Shown here piece by piece: positions 1 to 7,858 of a stretch of DNA of 64,000 nt. The notes below the pieces were generated by a model that saw nothing but the letters and a program-made list of their open reading frames with translations, was not told where the DNA came from and made no database searches. Position 1 is the stretch's first letter. Each line of letters begins with the position of its first letter. A program made the translations under genes and the position numbers. The stretch comes from Bacteroidales bacterium (lineage in GTDB: Bacteria; Bacteroidota; Bacteroidia; Bacteroidales; VadinHA17), in the NCBI GenBank assembly GCA_017999895.1, contig JAGNKY010000003.1, positions 186,001 to 250,000 of the forward strand, read 5' to 3'.

Positions 1-24
1 CAGGGACAAGAAAAAAAACAAAAA

Positions 25-1716
25 TTAGAAATTCCTCGCCGGAACTACAAATCGGCTCTCGAATGAAATACCGCTTCTCTGAGATGTGAAAATAATAACA
101 TAGACTCCGGCAGATAAACCTCTGACGTCAAGTATCACAGGCTTTTCGTTTGAAATAAATTCCATGACTTTTTTACCCTGAATATTTATAACGGTTACTC
201 TTACCGCTCCTTCAAGATTATCGGGAAGTCTGCATTCTATAGTAAATGACGACGGATTGGGAAAAAGAAGTGGTTTTTCTATTTTTACAATAGAATTATC
301 TGACTGTTTCATATACACAATCAGTTCGGTTTTTCGATTATCTGCCACATCTATATCCGTAATAATCGTATCGTTGTAACCTTTTGCAGTAAATAACAGA
401 TTCCATGTTCCAGGATAGAGAAATCTGATAAAATTTCCGTTAGTTGTATCGGCATAAACATGAGAGCTATCCTTGTCGTGTTGGGGTATGTAGATTTTTG
501 CAGGGACAGGTTTGCCAGAATCATAATCGAGCACTGTGCCATGTATCCCGTAGAGGGCATTTTTAATGTATTGGAGCAGCGACTGCCTGTTATACTGCCA
601 TAGTGATTCGAGCTGTGATGCCGGAGTTTGTTTAGTATAGTCGAGTTCTATTGTAACCTCCCTGCCCTGTAGTTCCCAGGTAACAAAATCCTGCCGGCCA
701 CCGTAAATCACATACCAATCCGACCCTCGTGTAACGCCGTTAATTTTAAAGGTCATATATCCCGATCCGGAATATGTATGCACAGTATCGGCATATTTTC
801 TGCTTATATTATAAAACCAGTCATTATCGGCATGATATTTACTGTACCACCTGTCCCACGGGTAATTTACTACTTCGCTGCCGGCATGAAAATTAGCTGA
901 AAGGACAAAATGATGCTGCCGCATAAATTTAATCATATCAACAGTCTCCTTTTGCTTAACAGGGTCGTCAACGACCGGATCAGGAAAATTTCTGTTCAGA
1001 TCATATCCGTTTGCATTAGCTCTGACCGGGTTTGAAATCACATCGCCCGATCTGTATGTTCCGTCGGGGTTTGCAAGGGGATTAATCCATATTTCGAGGT
1101 TGTCAACCATATTTTTTACCCCGGGATCAGTGTAATAGTTCTTCAGAAGATAATCGGCGAGCCTGAGCATCAATACAAAACCTCCAAGTTCGTCTCCGTG
1201 AATTGTCGAGGAAAAAAACACATCGGGTTCATCTTCATCAACTGATGCATTATCGGAAATCTTTAGTGCAAGAACCAGTTTGCCGCTTATGCTTGTGCCT
1301 ATTGTATCAAGTCTGCAGAGAGACGGATAATCCGACTGGAATTTTTGCATTATCGAGTCGTACTGGGGATACGTCGGGTAGCAGTTCCATTGCATTGCCT
1401 TGCTTACCGAGCCGGCCGAAATGACACCTTTGCCTTCGTCCCTCTGAATAATCTCATAATCGAATCTGCTGTCGAGAAACCATTTCAGAGTTACAGGAGA
1501 AAGTGTAATATATACACTTTTATTGCGAACACTTGTGACTGATACGTTTCTGGTTATTACGTCCATTGCCTGTCGGCCCGGATATGGGATAACAACTTCG
1601 GCCTGGCCGTATTTTTCTATCTCTTTCTTTAGTTTTTCGTCCCTGTCAGCCTGGGCTAAACAAACAAATGATGAAATTGTAAATAACAGAAACAATATAG
1701 AAGTAAGTTGTCTCAC
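25..1716 (-). CDS. Secreted M14 zinc carboxypeptidase with T9SS type A sorting domain
   Basis: This 563-residue protein starts with a signal peptide (about residues 1-22, ending at CLAQ). A peptidase M14 domain follows (about 110-390) with the zinc motif HGDE at H173/E176, a later zinc histidine in the segment NFHAG, and a Glu in TIELDY that fits the catalytic residue. Next comes a carboxypeptidase regulatory-like beta-sandwich (about 393-472) beginning IHGTVLDYDSGKPV. The last 80 residues are a T9SS type A sorting domain starting LLFPNPSS. The expected role is cleavage of C-terminal residues from peptides at the cell surface or outside the cell. The start is a GTG; no in-frame ATG lies near enough to keep the signal peptide. 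It sits 6 bases after ychF on the same strand and may be cotranscribed. Domain calls are firm; substrate preference is unknown. Confidence 0.9.
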   Translation of the reverse strand: MRQLTSILFLLFTISSFVCLAQADRDEKLKKEIEKYGQAEVVIPYPGRQAMDVITRNVSVTSVRNKSVYITLSPVTLKWFLDSRFDYEIIQRDEGKGVISAGSVSKAMQWNCYPTYPQYDSIMQKFQSDYPSLCRLDTIGTSISGKLVLALKISDNASVDEDEPDVFFSSTIHGDELGGFVLMLRLADYLLKNYYTDPGVKNMVDNLEIWINPLANPDGTYRSGDVISNPVRANANGYDLNRNFPDPVVDDPVKQKETVDMIKFMRQHHFVLSANFHAGSEVVNYPWDRWYSKYHADNDWFYNISRKYADTVHTYSGSGYMTFKINGVTRGSDWYVIYGGRQDFVTWELQGREVTIELDYTKQTPASQLESLWQYNRQSLLQYIKNALYGIHGTVLDYDSGKPVPAKIYIPQHDKDSSHVYADTTNGNFIRFLYPGTWNLLFTAKGYNDTIITDIDVADNRKTELIVYMKQSDNSIVKIEKPLLFPNPSSFTIECRLPDNLEGAVRVTVINIQGKKVMEFISNEKPVILDVRGLSAGVYVIIFTSQRSGISFESRFVVPARNF

Positions 1717-1722
1717 GAAATA

Positions 1723-2820
1723 TTAAACGTTAAAACGGATATGAAGTATATCTCCGTCTTCAACGATATAGTTTTTTCCTTCGATATAGAATTTACCTGC
1801 TTCTCTGCATGCATGTTCCGAACCGAGTGTTACAAAATCTTTATATTTCATTACTTCAGCACGAATAAATCCTCTTTCGAGGTCACTATGTATAGTCCCG
1901 GCTGCCTGTTGTACATTCATTCCTTTTTTGATAGTCCATGCTCTGATTTCTTTTGGTCCAACAGTAAAGAATGTGAGCAGATTAAGCATTTTGTATGCGG
2001 CTCTTACAAGTTTATCCACTCCAGGTTCGTCAAGTCCGGCATCTTTCAGAAAGGCAACACGGTCGTCGGGGTCTTCGAGTTCGGCTATTTCTGCTTCGAG
2101 TTTCCCGGCAATAACAAGAATTTCAGCATCCGATCCTTTAAGATATTCTCTTACTTTTTCAACATGTGCGTTTCCGCTTTTGGCGGATTTGTCGTCGACA
2201 TTACAGACATACATAACCGGTTTCATGGTGAGGAGGAAAAGATCTTCGATATATTTTTTCTCATCGGCTCCGACTTCGAGTGTTCTCGCATTAGCAAAAT
2301 TTTCTAGATGGTCTCTGAAGCGTGACAAAACCTCAATTCCGTGTTTAGCATCCTTATCGCCCGACTTAGATGCTTTTTCGAGGCGTTCAATCTTGCGCTC
2401 TACCGATTCAAGGTCTTTTGCTTGCAGTTCGAGGTCGAGAGTTTCCATGTCTCTGACGGGATCTATCGAACCGGAAATATGAGGGATGCTGTCATCGTCG
2501 AAACAGCGGAGAACGTGAATCAGAGCGTCGGTGTTTCTGATATCCGCAAGGAATTTGTGTCCGGAGCCTTCTTCTTTGCCTGAGCCTCCGCTAAGTCCGG
2601 GTATATCAACAATTTCCACGCTTGTATGGACGATTTTTTCTGTTTTCTGGAATTTTTCAAGCTCTTCGAGTCTCGGGTCAGGCACCTTTATCACACCTAT
2701 ATTCGATTTTCTTGCGCCGTGTGTAAAACTACCAGTTTCAACTTTCGTACCCGAAAAACAATTAAATATTGTTGTTTTACCTGTATTTGTCAATCCTATT
2801 ATACCGCACTGTAAAGACAT
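1723..2820 (-). CDS. ychF: YchF/Ola1-family ATP/GTP-binding protein
   Basis: At 365 residues this has the usual YchF length. The P-loop near residue 10 reads LTNTGKTT, the Walker B segment reads DIPGL, and the position of the G4 motif NKxD is occupied by CNVDD, in line with the family's loss of guanine specificity. A coiled-coil stretch lies in the middle (about 120-170). The C-terminal TGS domain begins FFTVGPKEIRAWTI. YchF proteins prefer ATP, bind ribosomes and take part in stress responses. The ATG at 2818-2820 begins the typical N-terminus MSLQCGIIGL. A TAnnTTTG element lies about 22 bases upstream. The carboxypeptidase gene follows closely. Confidence 0.96.
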   Translation of the reverse strand: MSLQCGIIGLTNTGKTTIFNCFSGTKVETGSFTHGARKSNIGVIKVPDPRLEELEKFQKTEKIVHTSVEIVDIPGLSGGSGKEEGSGHKFLADIRNTDALIHVLRCFDDDSIPHISGSIDPVRDMETLDLELQAKDLESVERKIERLEKASKSGDKDAKHGIEVLSRFRDHLENFANARTLEVGADEKKYIEDLFLLTMKPVMYVCNVDDKSAKSGNAHVEKVREYLKGSDAEILVIAGKLEAEIAELEDPDDRVAFLKDAGLDEPGVDKLVRAAYKMLNLLTFFTVGPKEIRAWTIKKGMNVQQAAGTIHSDLERGFIRAEVMKYKDFVTLGSEHACREAGKFYIEGKNYIVEDGDILHIRFNV

Positions 2821-2841
2821 AAGATAAATAAATCAATATTA

Positions 2842-2849
2842 CAAATTTA
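2842..2849 (-). promoter_or_regulatory. Putative -7 promoter element for ychF
   Basis: Read on the minus strand this is TAAATTTG, a perfect fit to the Bacteroidota -7 consensus TAnnTTTG, 22 bases before the ychF start codon. No clear TTTG lies at the -33 position, so this is a weak call in AT-rich DNA. Confidence 0.4.
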
Positions 2850-3008
2850 CAATTTATTTATAATATTGGCATATTTTCATCATATCCATAGGATTTGGAG
2901 ATAGGATTATCAAATCCATAGCGATAAGGGATCCTGTAGTAAGCTTTCTCAGAAATTGGATCCGCCGTAGTCTATCTTCCAATTTGTCGAATACTTGTCG
3001 TTTGTGTA

Positions 3009-3093
3009 CTATCTGGAAATAATTCAATTCACCACGGGAAGCACGGGTCAACACGGATTCTCCCCGTGCCAACCCGTGGTCTCTGTGGTAAAA
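3009..3093. repeat. Dispersed palindromic repeat, copy A
   Basis: An 85-base element matching copy B at 3457-3540 along nearly its whole length. Both contain CGGAAAT or TGGAAAT, then TTCAATTCACCAC, then CACGGG, ACACGGAT, CCCCGTGC and a final GTGGTAAAA. Each copy is itself an imperfect palindrome of about 60 bases, so an RNA or single-stranded copy would fold into one long hairpin. Confidence 0.8.
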
Positions 3094-3185
3094 GAAAAAA
3101 AGTTAGATGCACTTTGATGTTAAACATTTTTGGAAATTCATTTACCTGCCCATCTTTATAAACCCGATATCTTTATAAGTTATTT

Positions 3186-3287
3186 AGCCCGTCAGGGCTT
3201 ATAATTCCATAGCCGCAGCATTATTGAATTTTTCTACATTTGTCCGTAGGACATTAACCATTTTCTTTGAGCTCCGCAGAAGCGAGC
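3186..3287. repeat. Cluster of three short hairpins, REP-like
   Basis: Three small perfect inverted repeats lie within 100 bases: AGCCC-GTCA-GGGCT (3186-3199), TGTCC-GTA-GGACA (3241-3253) and GCTC-CGCAGAAGC-GAGC (3271-3287). Short GC-rich hairpins of this kind in intergenic DNA resemble REP/MITE-type sequences. No transposase gene is present in the window. Confidence 0.45.
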
Positions 3288-3299
3288 CATTTGTAGTAG

Positions 3300-3347
3300 T
3301 GATTGAATGATTGGATGATTGGATGATTGAATGATTGGGTGATTGAA
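3300..3347. repeat. Degenerate tandem octamer tract 1
   Basis: Six consecutive 8-base units of the form TGATTGAA with variants TGATTGGA and TGATTGGG. It shares its unit with tract 2 about 300 bases further on. Confidence 0.8.
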
Positions 3348-3456
3348 TTCCAGAGACATAAGAGATTCATATATTTATTAATAGCACGCGGATTACGCTG
3401 ATTTTACGGATTTACGCTGATCGGTGAATATCTGTCGCATCTGTGTCATCGGTGTT

Positions 3457-3540
3457 CTATCCGGAAATGATTCAATTCACCACAGGGAACACGGGTTAAC
3501 ACGGATTTCCCCGTGCTAATCCGTGCCTTCCGTGGTAAAA
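3457..3540. repeat. Dispersed palindromic repeat, copy B
   Basis: Second copy of the element at 3009-3093. Its two halves are reverse complements over most of the length: ACCACAGGGAACACGGG against CACGGATTAGCACGGGG-type sequence on the other arm. It differs from copy A by scattered substitutions, which suggests an old duplication or separate insertions of a family member. Confidence 0.8.
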
Positions 3541-3646
3541 TTAAAAAAACATTTAGCCGCTAATTTCCCAAATTTACAGGCCACCCCTACGCGAATCATA
3601 TTTTATAATTTGCATCTTAGCTGTATTGTTTAAGAAAGGGATGTGA

Positions 3647-3726
3647 TGATTGAATGATTGAATGATTGAATGATTGAATGATTGAATGATTGAATGATTG
3701 AATGATTGAATGATGGGGTGATTGTA
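3647..3726. repeat. Tandem octamer TGATTGAA tract 2
   Basis: Eight perfect head-to-tail copies of TGATTGAA (3647-3710) followed by two degenerate units (TGATGGGG, TGATTGTA). The tract ends 35 bases from the stop codon of the last hydrogenase-cluster gene. Perfect short-unit tandem arrays are prone to slippage, so copy number may vary between strains. Confidence 0.92.
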
Positions 3727-3761
3727 TTCCATGGTAGTGTAAAATATTGATTAGAGAGCTT

Positions 3762-4268
3762 TTATTCAATAAAGCGTGCATCTATGACATCGGATAATAA
3801 AACGATAGTCTGTTTTACTCCATCTTTCATTTCCCTGGTCATTTTGCAGTTAAAATCAATGCTTTTGTATTGAATAGCTATAACAGTAAATTCGCAACTT
3901 ATGGCTTTCTTAAGATATTCGATCGTCATAATCAATGAAATCTTATGTGTGCCGATGGTAATATCCTCAATTGTTTCATAAGGAATGAATGAAATACTGC
4001 CGGGTTGTTTATTAAGGTCGGCTGCATCAATAATTATTATATGATCGGGATTGTAACCGGCAATAATCTTCGTAAAATTTTCGGGGTTTGTATAAGTCGG
4101 GTAAATCCTGAAATTCTTGTTATCCTCACCATATTTTTTTATAAGGTTTTGTGCGACAACAACTCCTGCTGCATCATCCTGCATCAATTCAGATCCAATT
4201 CCAAGTATTACAAGGGTTTTTGCTTTTCTTAAACGCTGAAGCAAAACGGGATACAAATCGTCTTTCAA
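3762..4268 (-). CDS. [NiFe]-hydrogenase large-subunit maturation endopeptidase (HycI/HyaD family)
   Basis: 168 residues with the family N-terminus LVILGIGSELMQDDAAG (about residues 19-35), a central IIIDAADL (77-84) and GTHKISL (106-112). These match the three regions holding the nickel-sensing Asp, Asp and His of HycI (here around D32, D81 and H108). The enzyme checks nickel insertion and then removes the C-terminal tail of the large subunit, in the cytoplasm. It is the last gene of the hydrogenase cluster. The start is a TTG whose bases overlap the TGA stop of the preceding ferredoxin gene, so translation is probably coupled; no in-frame ATG lies upstream. Confidence 0.9.
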   Translation of the reverse strand: MKDDLYPVLLQRLRKAKTLVILGIGSELMQDDAAGVVVAQNLIKKYGEDNKNFRIYPTYTNPENFTKIIAGYNPDHIIIIDAADLNKQPGSISFIPYETIEDITIGTHKISLIMTIEYLKKAISCEFTVIAIQYKSIDFNCKMTREMKDGVKQTIVLLSDVIDARFIE

Positions 4269-4621
4269 ATCTCGACCTGTAAATTTTTCCTGTCAAAGTG
4301 AGCAAGCTCAAAATCTCTGGTATATTCCAATGCATCTCTCGAGCATGAATCGACGCATTGTGCACAGAATATGCATTTATCAAGAGATAAAACAGCTTTA
4401 AATTCTTTATCCGCTACTTTAACAATATTAATTGCATTTGACGGGCAATCCTTCATGCATAACATGCATCCGTTACATTTGGTTCTGTCGTGTTTTAGCT
4501 TTCCTCTGAACCTGTCTGCAACTTCAGCTTTTACATAGGGATACAGCCTTGTAGCAGGTTTATGGAAAACCGAGCTAAAAACTTGCGATAACATACTTCC
4601 GGGGCGGACTATATTCATCAT
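4265..4621 (-). CDS. Hydrogenase 2x[4Fe-4S] ferredoxin-like subunit (NuoI/HycF/EchF-like)
   Basis: 118 residues with two classical cluster motifs, CNGCMLCMKDCP (about 48-59) and CIFCAQCVDSCS (about 84-95), each giving a [4Fe-4S] cluster. The N-terminal segment FHKPATRLYP resembles that of NuoI and HycF proteins. It should carry electrons between soluble ferredoxin and the small subunit at the cytoplasmic face of the membrane. It starts 1 base after the stop of the NuoH-like gene and overlaps the maturation protease gene by 4 bases. Cysteine spacing is intact in both motifs. Confidence 0.92.
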   Translation of the reverse strand: MMNIVRPGSMLSQVFSSVFHKPATRLYPYVKAEVADRFRGKLKHDRTKCNGCMLCMKDCPSNAINIVKVADKEFKAVLSLDKCIFCAQCVDSCSRDALEYTRDFELAHFDRKNLQVEI

Positions 4622-4622
4622 T

Positions 4623-5558
4623 TTATAATGCTCCTTTCACCAAAACATCTATCAATATCTGGAAAATTGCTGCCGGGGCAAGGTATTTCCAGCAGAATTT
4701 TACCATTTGTTCAATTCTTAATCTTGCCATTAATGAGCGAACCAGTGCAAGGATAAAAACCAGAATTATCGTTTTCAAGAAATAGGTAATTACACCTAAA
4801 ACGGTATTCCCTGGAAAATATACAGGGAAGAAAATCGCTCCTATTAATGAAACAAGAACAAGCATCTCGATATCTATCGTCATTCTGAACAAAGCAAGAT
4901 AGCGACCGCTATATTCAGTAAAAGACCCTGCAACGATTTCGGTTTCGGCTTCCGGAGTATCGAAAGGCACTCTTTCCAGTTTCCCTTGCAATGCTATTAT
5001 AGCAACTATAAACCCGGGTATATTACATAATGCCAATAACGGGTTCTCATAATAAAACGTTGCTATTTCGCTAATTGACCATGTTCCTGCCAATAAAGCA
5101 GGGCCTAATAATGCCATATATAACGGCACTTCGTATGCAAATAACTGGGTTAAAGTTCTGATGGAGCCTAAGGTCGAGTATAGTGATGTAGATGACCATC
5201 CGGCAATAAAAAACGTAATTGTGGGTATTGTCAGTAAATAGAGTACTACAATCAGATCAGATTTAAAAGAAAACAATGCTCCGGTACTCCATAAGGGAAT
5301 ATATAAGATAGTTGCAGAAGCCGATGCAAGTGCAAAAGCAGGTAAAATCCTGAACATTGCCTTATCAGCTTTTTCAGGTATAATAGCTTCTTTGCCTATC
5401 AGTTTGATAAAGTCGGCAAAAGGCTGGCACCATGGAGGGCCGATCCTATTTTGAAAACGTGCATACAATTTTCGATCCATGTATTCGACCATACAGCCAT
5501 ATACACTAAGAAAAATAAATCCCGGAAAAATAACTATATAGAATAACGAAAGTAACAT
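4623..5558 (-). CDS. Hydrogenase membrane anchor subunit (NuoH/HycD/EchB-like)
   Basis: 311 residues, about eight transmembrane helices. Family hallmarks are the segment YMDRKLYARFQNRIGPPWCQPFADFIKL (about 26-53) with the conserved RIGP, and VPFDTPEAETEIVAGSFTEYSG (about 197-218), the acidic loop shared with complex I NuoH and HycD. This subunit links the catalytic module to the ion-translocating arm and forms the start of the charged axis. It lies between the large-subunit gene (28 bases away) and the ferredoxin gene (1 base). Family assignment is firm. Confidence 0.95.
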   Translation of the reverse strand: MLLSLFYIVIFPGFIFLSVYGCMVEYMDRKLYARFQNRIGPPWCQPFADFIKLIGKEAIIPEKADKAMFRILPAFALASASATILYIPLWSTGALFSFKSDLIVVLYLLTIPTITFFIAGWSSTSLYSTLGSIRTLTQLFAYEVPLYMALLGPALLAGTWSISEIATFYYENPLLALCNIPGFIVAIIALQGKLERVPFDTPEAETEIVAGSFTEYSGRYLALFRMTIDIEMLVLVSLIGAIFFPVYFPGNTVLGVITYFLKTIILVFILALVRSLMARLRIEQMVKFCWKYLAPAAIFQILIDVLVKGAL

Positions 5559-5586
5559 GTCTGTAAATCCAGTTTTATCAATTCTA

Positions 5587-6798
5587 TCATTTAACTTTCA
5601 GTTGGATATTCTTTGCATTAAAACCCCTGTTCTTATGCCAGTCTATACTATACTGTCTCAGGCTTTCCCAGTCCATGATGTTTTCCTTACCACTATCAAT
5701 ATGTTTGATTGAGATTGACCTGTCGGTACATGAGAAGCATGGATCTATGGCAGCTATAACAATAGGGGCATCGGCGAGATATCCTCCATTGAGCATATAA
5801 GTTATTGAAGCAAAATTAGCCAATGTAGGAGCTCTCAATTTTACTCTTTCCGGCTTATCCGTCCCATTTCCTCTGACATAATGCACATCTTCGCCTCTGG
5901 GAGCTTCATAACGCGAAAAAGCTTCGCCTGCCGGTATTCTTCTTGGCGATCTGACTGCAATATCTCCCTGCGGGATATTATTCAAAGCAAACCGTATTAT
6001 TTTATACGATTCAATCAATTCTTTCACACGTACTATTGTTCTGCCCAGCACATCGCAATGATTGTCGGTTATGACATTAAAAGGAATTTCATCATAAACC
6101 AGATAAGGGTCGTCCCGTCTTACATCACGGTCAACACCCGATGCTCTGGCTGTTGGGCCGGCGGCATGAAGCCTCATAGCATCTTCATAAGATAATTTAC
6201 CGACATCTTTAAGGCGACCTATCAGGGTAGTTTCTGAATTGACTATTTCAATATAATATTTAGTGCGTTCTTCCAGTGCGTCAACAGCCTTCAGAGCCTT
6301 TTCTTTTTGCTCTTCCGAAATATCACGTCTTACGCCTCCGATTTTGTTTATGCCGTAATTTACCCTGTTGCCTGAAAGCATCTCGAGGGTGTCCATTACA
6401 ACTTCCCTGTCGCGCCAGCTATACATAAAAAGAGTATCGAATCCTATTTCGTGTGCTGCAACTCCCAGCCACAACAGATGGCTGTGAACGCGTTCAAGTT
6501 CACCGATAATAGTTCTAATATATTTTGCACGTTTGGGAACTTCAAGTTTAGCAACTTCTTCAACTGCGCTGATAAAACATGTCGAGTGCGAATGAGAGCA
6601 TATTCCACATACTCTTTCTATCAGATACAAATCCTCTATATAAGTTCTTGCCTCACATGCCTTTTCAACGCCTCTATGATTATATCCTAATGTAACATTG
6701 CTGGCAGCTATTCTTTCACCTTCAAGATACAATTTGAAACTGGCCGGTTCTTTTAAAGCCGGGTGTTGAGGGCCTATCGGAATTTCAATTATTCCCAT
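5587..6798 (-). CDS. Group 4 [NiFe]-hydrogenase large (catalytic) subunit (NuoD/HycE/EchE-like)
   Basis: 403 residues. Both nickel-binding pairs are present: CGIC at C64/C67 followed by H71, and DPCFSC with C354/C357, so this is a true hydrogenase and not NuoD of complex I, which lacks these cysteines. R360 closes the DPCxxCxxR motif. The next 43 residues would be the C-terminal peptide removed after nickel insertion, and the matching endopeptidase gene lies in the same cluster. The protein also has the group 4 N-terminus IPIGPQHPALKEP. It catalyses reversible proton reduction to H2 at the cytoplasmic side. It starts 1 base after the NuoC-like gene. The subgroup within group 4 needs a phylogeny. 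Confidence 0.97.
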   Translation of the reverse strand: MGIIEIPIGPQHPALKEPASFKLYLEGERIAASNVTLGYNHRGVEKACEARTYIEDLYLIERVCGICSHSHSTCFISAVEEVAKLEVPKRAKYIRTIIGELERVHSHLLWLGVAAHEIGFDTLFMYSWRDREVVMDTLEMLSGNRVNYGINKIGGVRRDISEEQKEKALKAVDALEERTKYYIEIVNSETTLIGRLKDVGKLSYEDAMRLHAAGPTARASGVDRDVRRDDPYLVYDEIPFNVITDNHCDVLGRTIVRVKELIESYKIIRFALNNIPQGDIAVRSPRRIPAGEAFSRYEAPRGEDVHYVRGNGTDKPERVKLRAPTLANFASITYMLNGGYLADAPIVIAAIDPCFSCTDRSISIKHIDSGKENIMDWESLRQYSIDWHKNRGFNAKNIQLKVK

Positions 6799-6799
6799 A

Positions 6800-7276
6800 T
6801 CATTCTTCTGTTTTGGTTTGCTGATTCATATTCTCAAGTTTCCAGTCTTTTCTGAGAGGGTACTGTCCTTTGGGCCAGTTATCCGGGAGGGGATAGTGGC
6901 GCCCTTCAGGCAAACCTTCCACTCTGGCTCCCAGCAAATCTTCAAGTTCCCTCTCATAAAAAGTAGCTCCATTATAAATACCTGTAACAGTACTAATTAC
7001 AGGATCAGATTTCGGTACATTTGTTTTAACATTAATGACAATCCCATCTTTATTTGCAACATGATAAATAAATTGCAGATTATCACCGATATCCAGTCCT
7101 GTGATTGTACATAAATAATCGAATTTTAAATCATTAAATAAATAACTCAATAATCCAATTAAGTTATTTTTATCAACTTCAACGGTTATACGTCGCTGTC
7201 TTATTATATCACATTTCCCTTCCAGATACGGAAATTTCTGTAACAATTCGGTTTTTATTTTTTCTTCATTGTTCAT
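6800..7276 (-). CDS. Hydrogenase NuoC-like 30-kDa subunit (HycE N-domain/EchD-like)
   Basis: 158 residues. The C-terminal part carries the family signature ERELEDLLGARVEGLPEGRHYPLPDNWPKGQYPLRKDW (about 110-147), and the middle has FDYLCTITGLD. In complex I, NuoC supports NuoD; here it is a separate gene, as in Ech and Mbh hydrogenases, whereas HycE has it fused. It lies 15 bases after the small-subunit gene and 1 base before the large-subunit gene. No metal ligands are expected. Confidence 0.92.
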   Translation of the reverse strand: MNNEEKIKTELLQKFPYLEGKCDIIRQRRITVEVDKNNLIGLLSYLFNDLKFDYLCTITGLDIGDNLQFIYHVANKDGIVINVKTNVPKSDPVISTVTGIYNGATFYERELEDLLGARVEGLPEGRHYPLPDNWPKGQYPLRKDWKLENMNQQTKTEE

Positions 7277-7291
7277 AGCAACTTATGTCTT

Positions 7292-7720
7292 TTATTTTTT
7301 AAGACTGTTCAGAAGTTTTACCACGCCGTCAATAATTGCTTCGGGACGTGCAGGGCAACCGGGAATATATGCCGAAACAGGAATAACGGAATCGATGCCT
7401 CCGCTAACACAATAACAATCGTGGAATACTCCTCCCGAACATGCACATGTTCCAACGGCAACAACAAACTTGGGTTCTGCCATCTGGTTGTATATTCGTA
7501 TCAACCTCTCTTTTGTCTGTAAAGTAACCGGACCCGAACACACCAGTACGTCTGCATGTCGTGGAGTACCCTTCAGAAGAACTCCAAAGCGTTCCAGATC
7601 GTACACCGGTGTCAAAGATGCAAGAATTTCTATATCACAAGCATTACACGCCCCTGTGTTAAAATGAATTATCCATGGTGATTTAATCCGTGCCCAATTT
7701 ACAATTTTATCAATAACCAT
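7292..7720 (-). CDS. Group 4 hydrogenase small subunit (NuoB/HycG/EchC-like)
   Basis: 142 residues, the short form typical of group 4 with no Tat signal. Cysteines for the proximal [4Fe-4S] cluster lie in GACNAC (about 23-28), GTCACSGG (about 93-100) and PGCPARPE (about 119-126). It passes electrons from the ferredoxin-like subunit to the nickel site. It is separated from the NuoA-like gene by 138 bases, the largest gap in the cluster. That gap is AT-rich and could hold an internal promoter, though I see no TAnnTTTG in it. Confidence 0.94.
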   Translation of the reverse strand: MVIDKIVNWARIKSPWIIHFNTGACNACDIEILASLTPVYDLERFGVLLKGTPRHADVLVCSGPVTLQTKERLIRIYNQMAEPKFVVAVGTCACSGGVFHDCYCVSGGIDSVIPVSAYIPGCPARPEAIIDGVVKLLNSLKK

Positions 7721-7858
7721 AATCTGGCTGTATTTTATATCAATTCGTTACAAATTTCTGATTTGAAAGTTTATTAAACAATATTGTTAAAAAGTAACAC
7801 ATTGAAAAGTACTTTGTTTAATAGTAATGATAGTTTTAATCACAGCTTATTTATTATT

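Larger units (their letters stand above)
2850..3761. other. Repeat-rich non-coding stretch
   Basis: No convincing gene lies in these 900 bases between ychF and the hydrogenase cluster. The stretch holds two copies of a long imperfect palindrome, a third dispersed-type sequence (about 3381-3450, rich in GGATTACGC and GGATTTACGC words), three short hairpins at 3186-3287, and two tracts of a TGATTGAA-like octamer. A 72-codon open frame at 2854-3072 (minus) overlaps repeat copy A and has no recognisable domain. Confidence 0.75.

Noticed and set aside
1708..2307. 199-codon plus-strand frame opposite ychF
   Set aside because: A shadow of ychF. The product is Phe/Ser/Cys-rich with no domain, while the minus frame is a full YchF.
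2854..3072. 72-codon open frame on the minus strand after ychF
   Set aside because: It runs through repeat copy A, has no recognisable domain or leader, and an adjacent frame over 2859-2976 looks just as protein-like (Tyr-rich, ending DENMPIL). It may include a gene remnant but I cannot support a gene.
7775..7790. AACAATATTGTT palindrome in the gap between NuoA-like and NuoB-like genes
   Set aside because: Only six AT-rich pairs per arm. Such sites are expected by chance in DNA of this composition.
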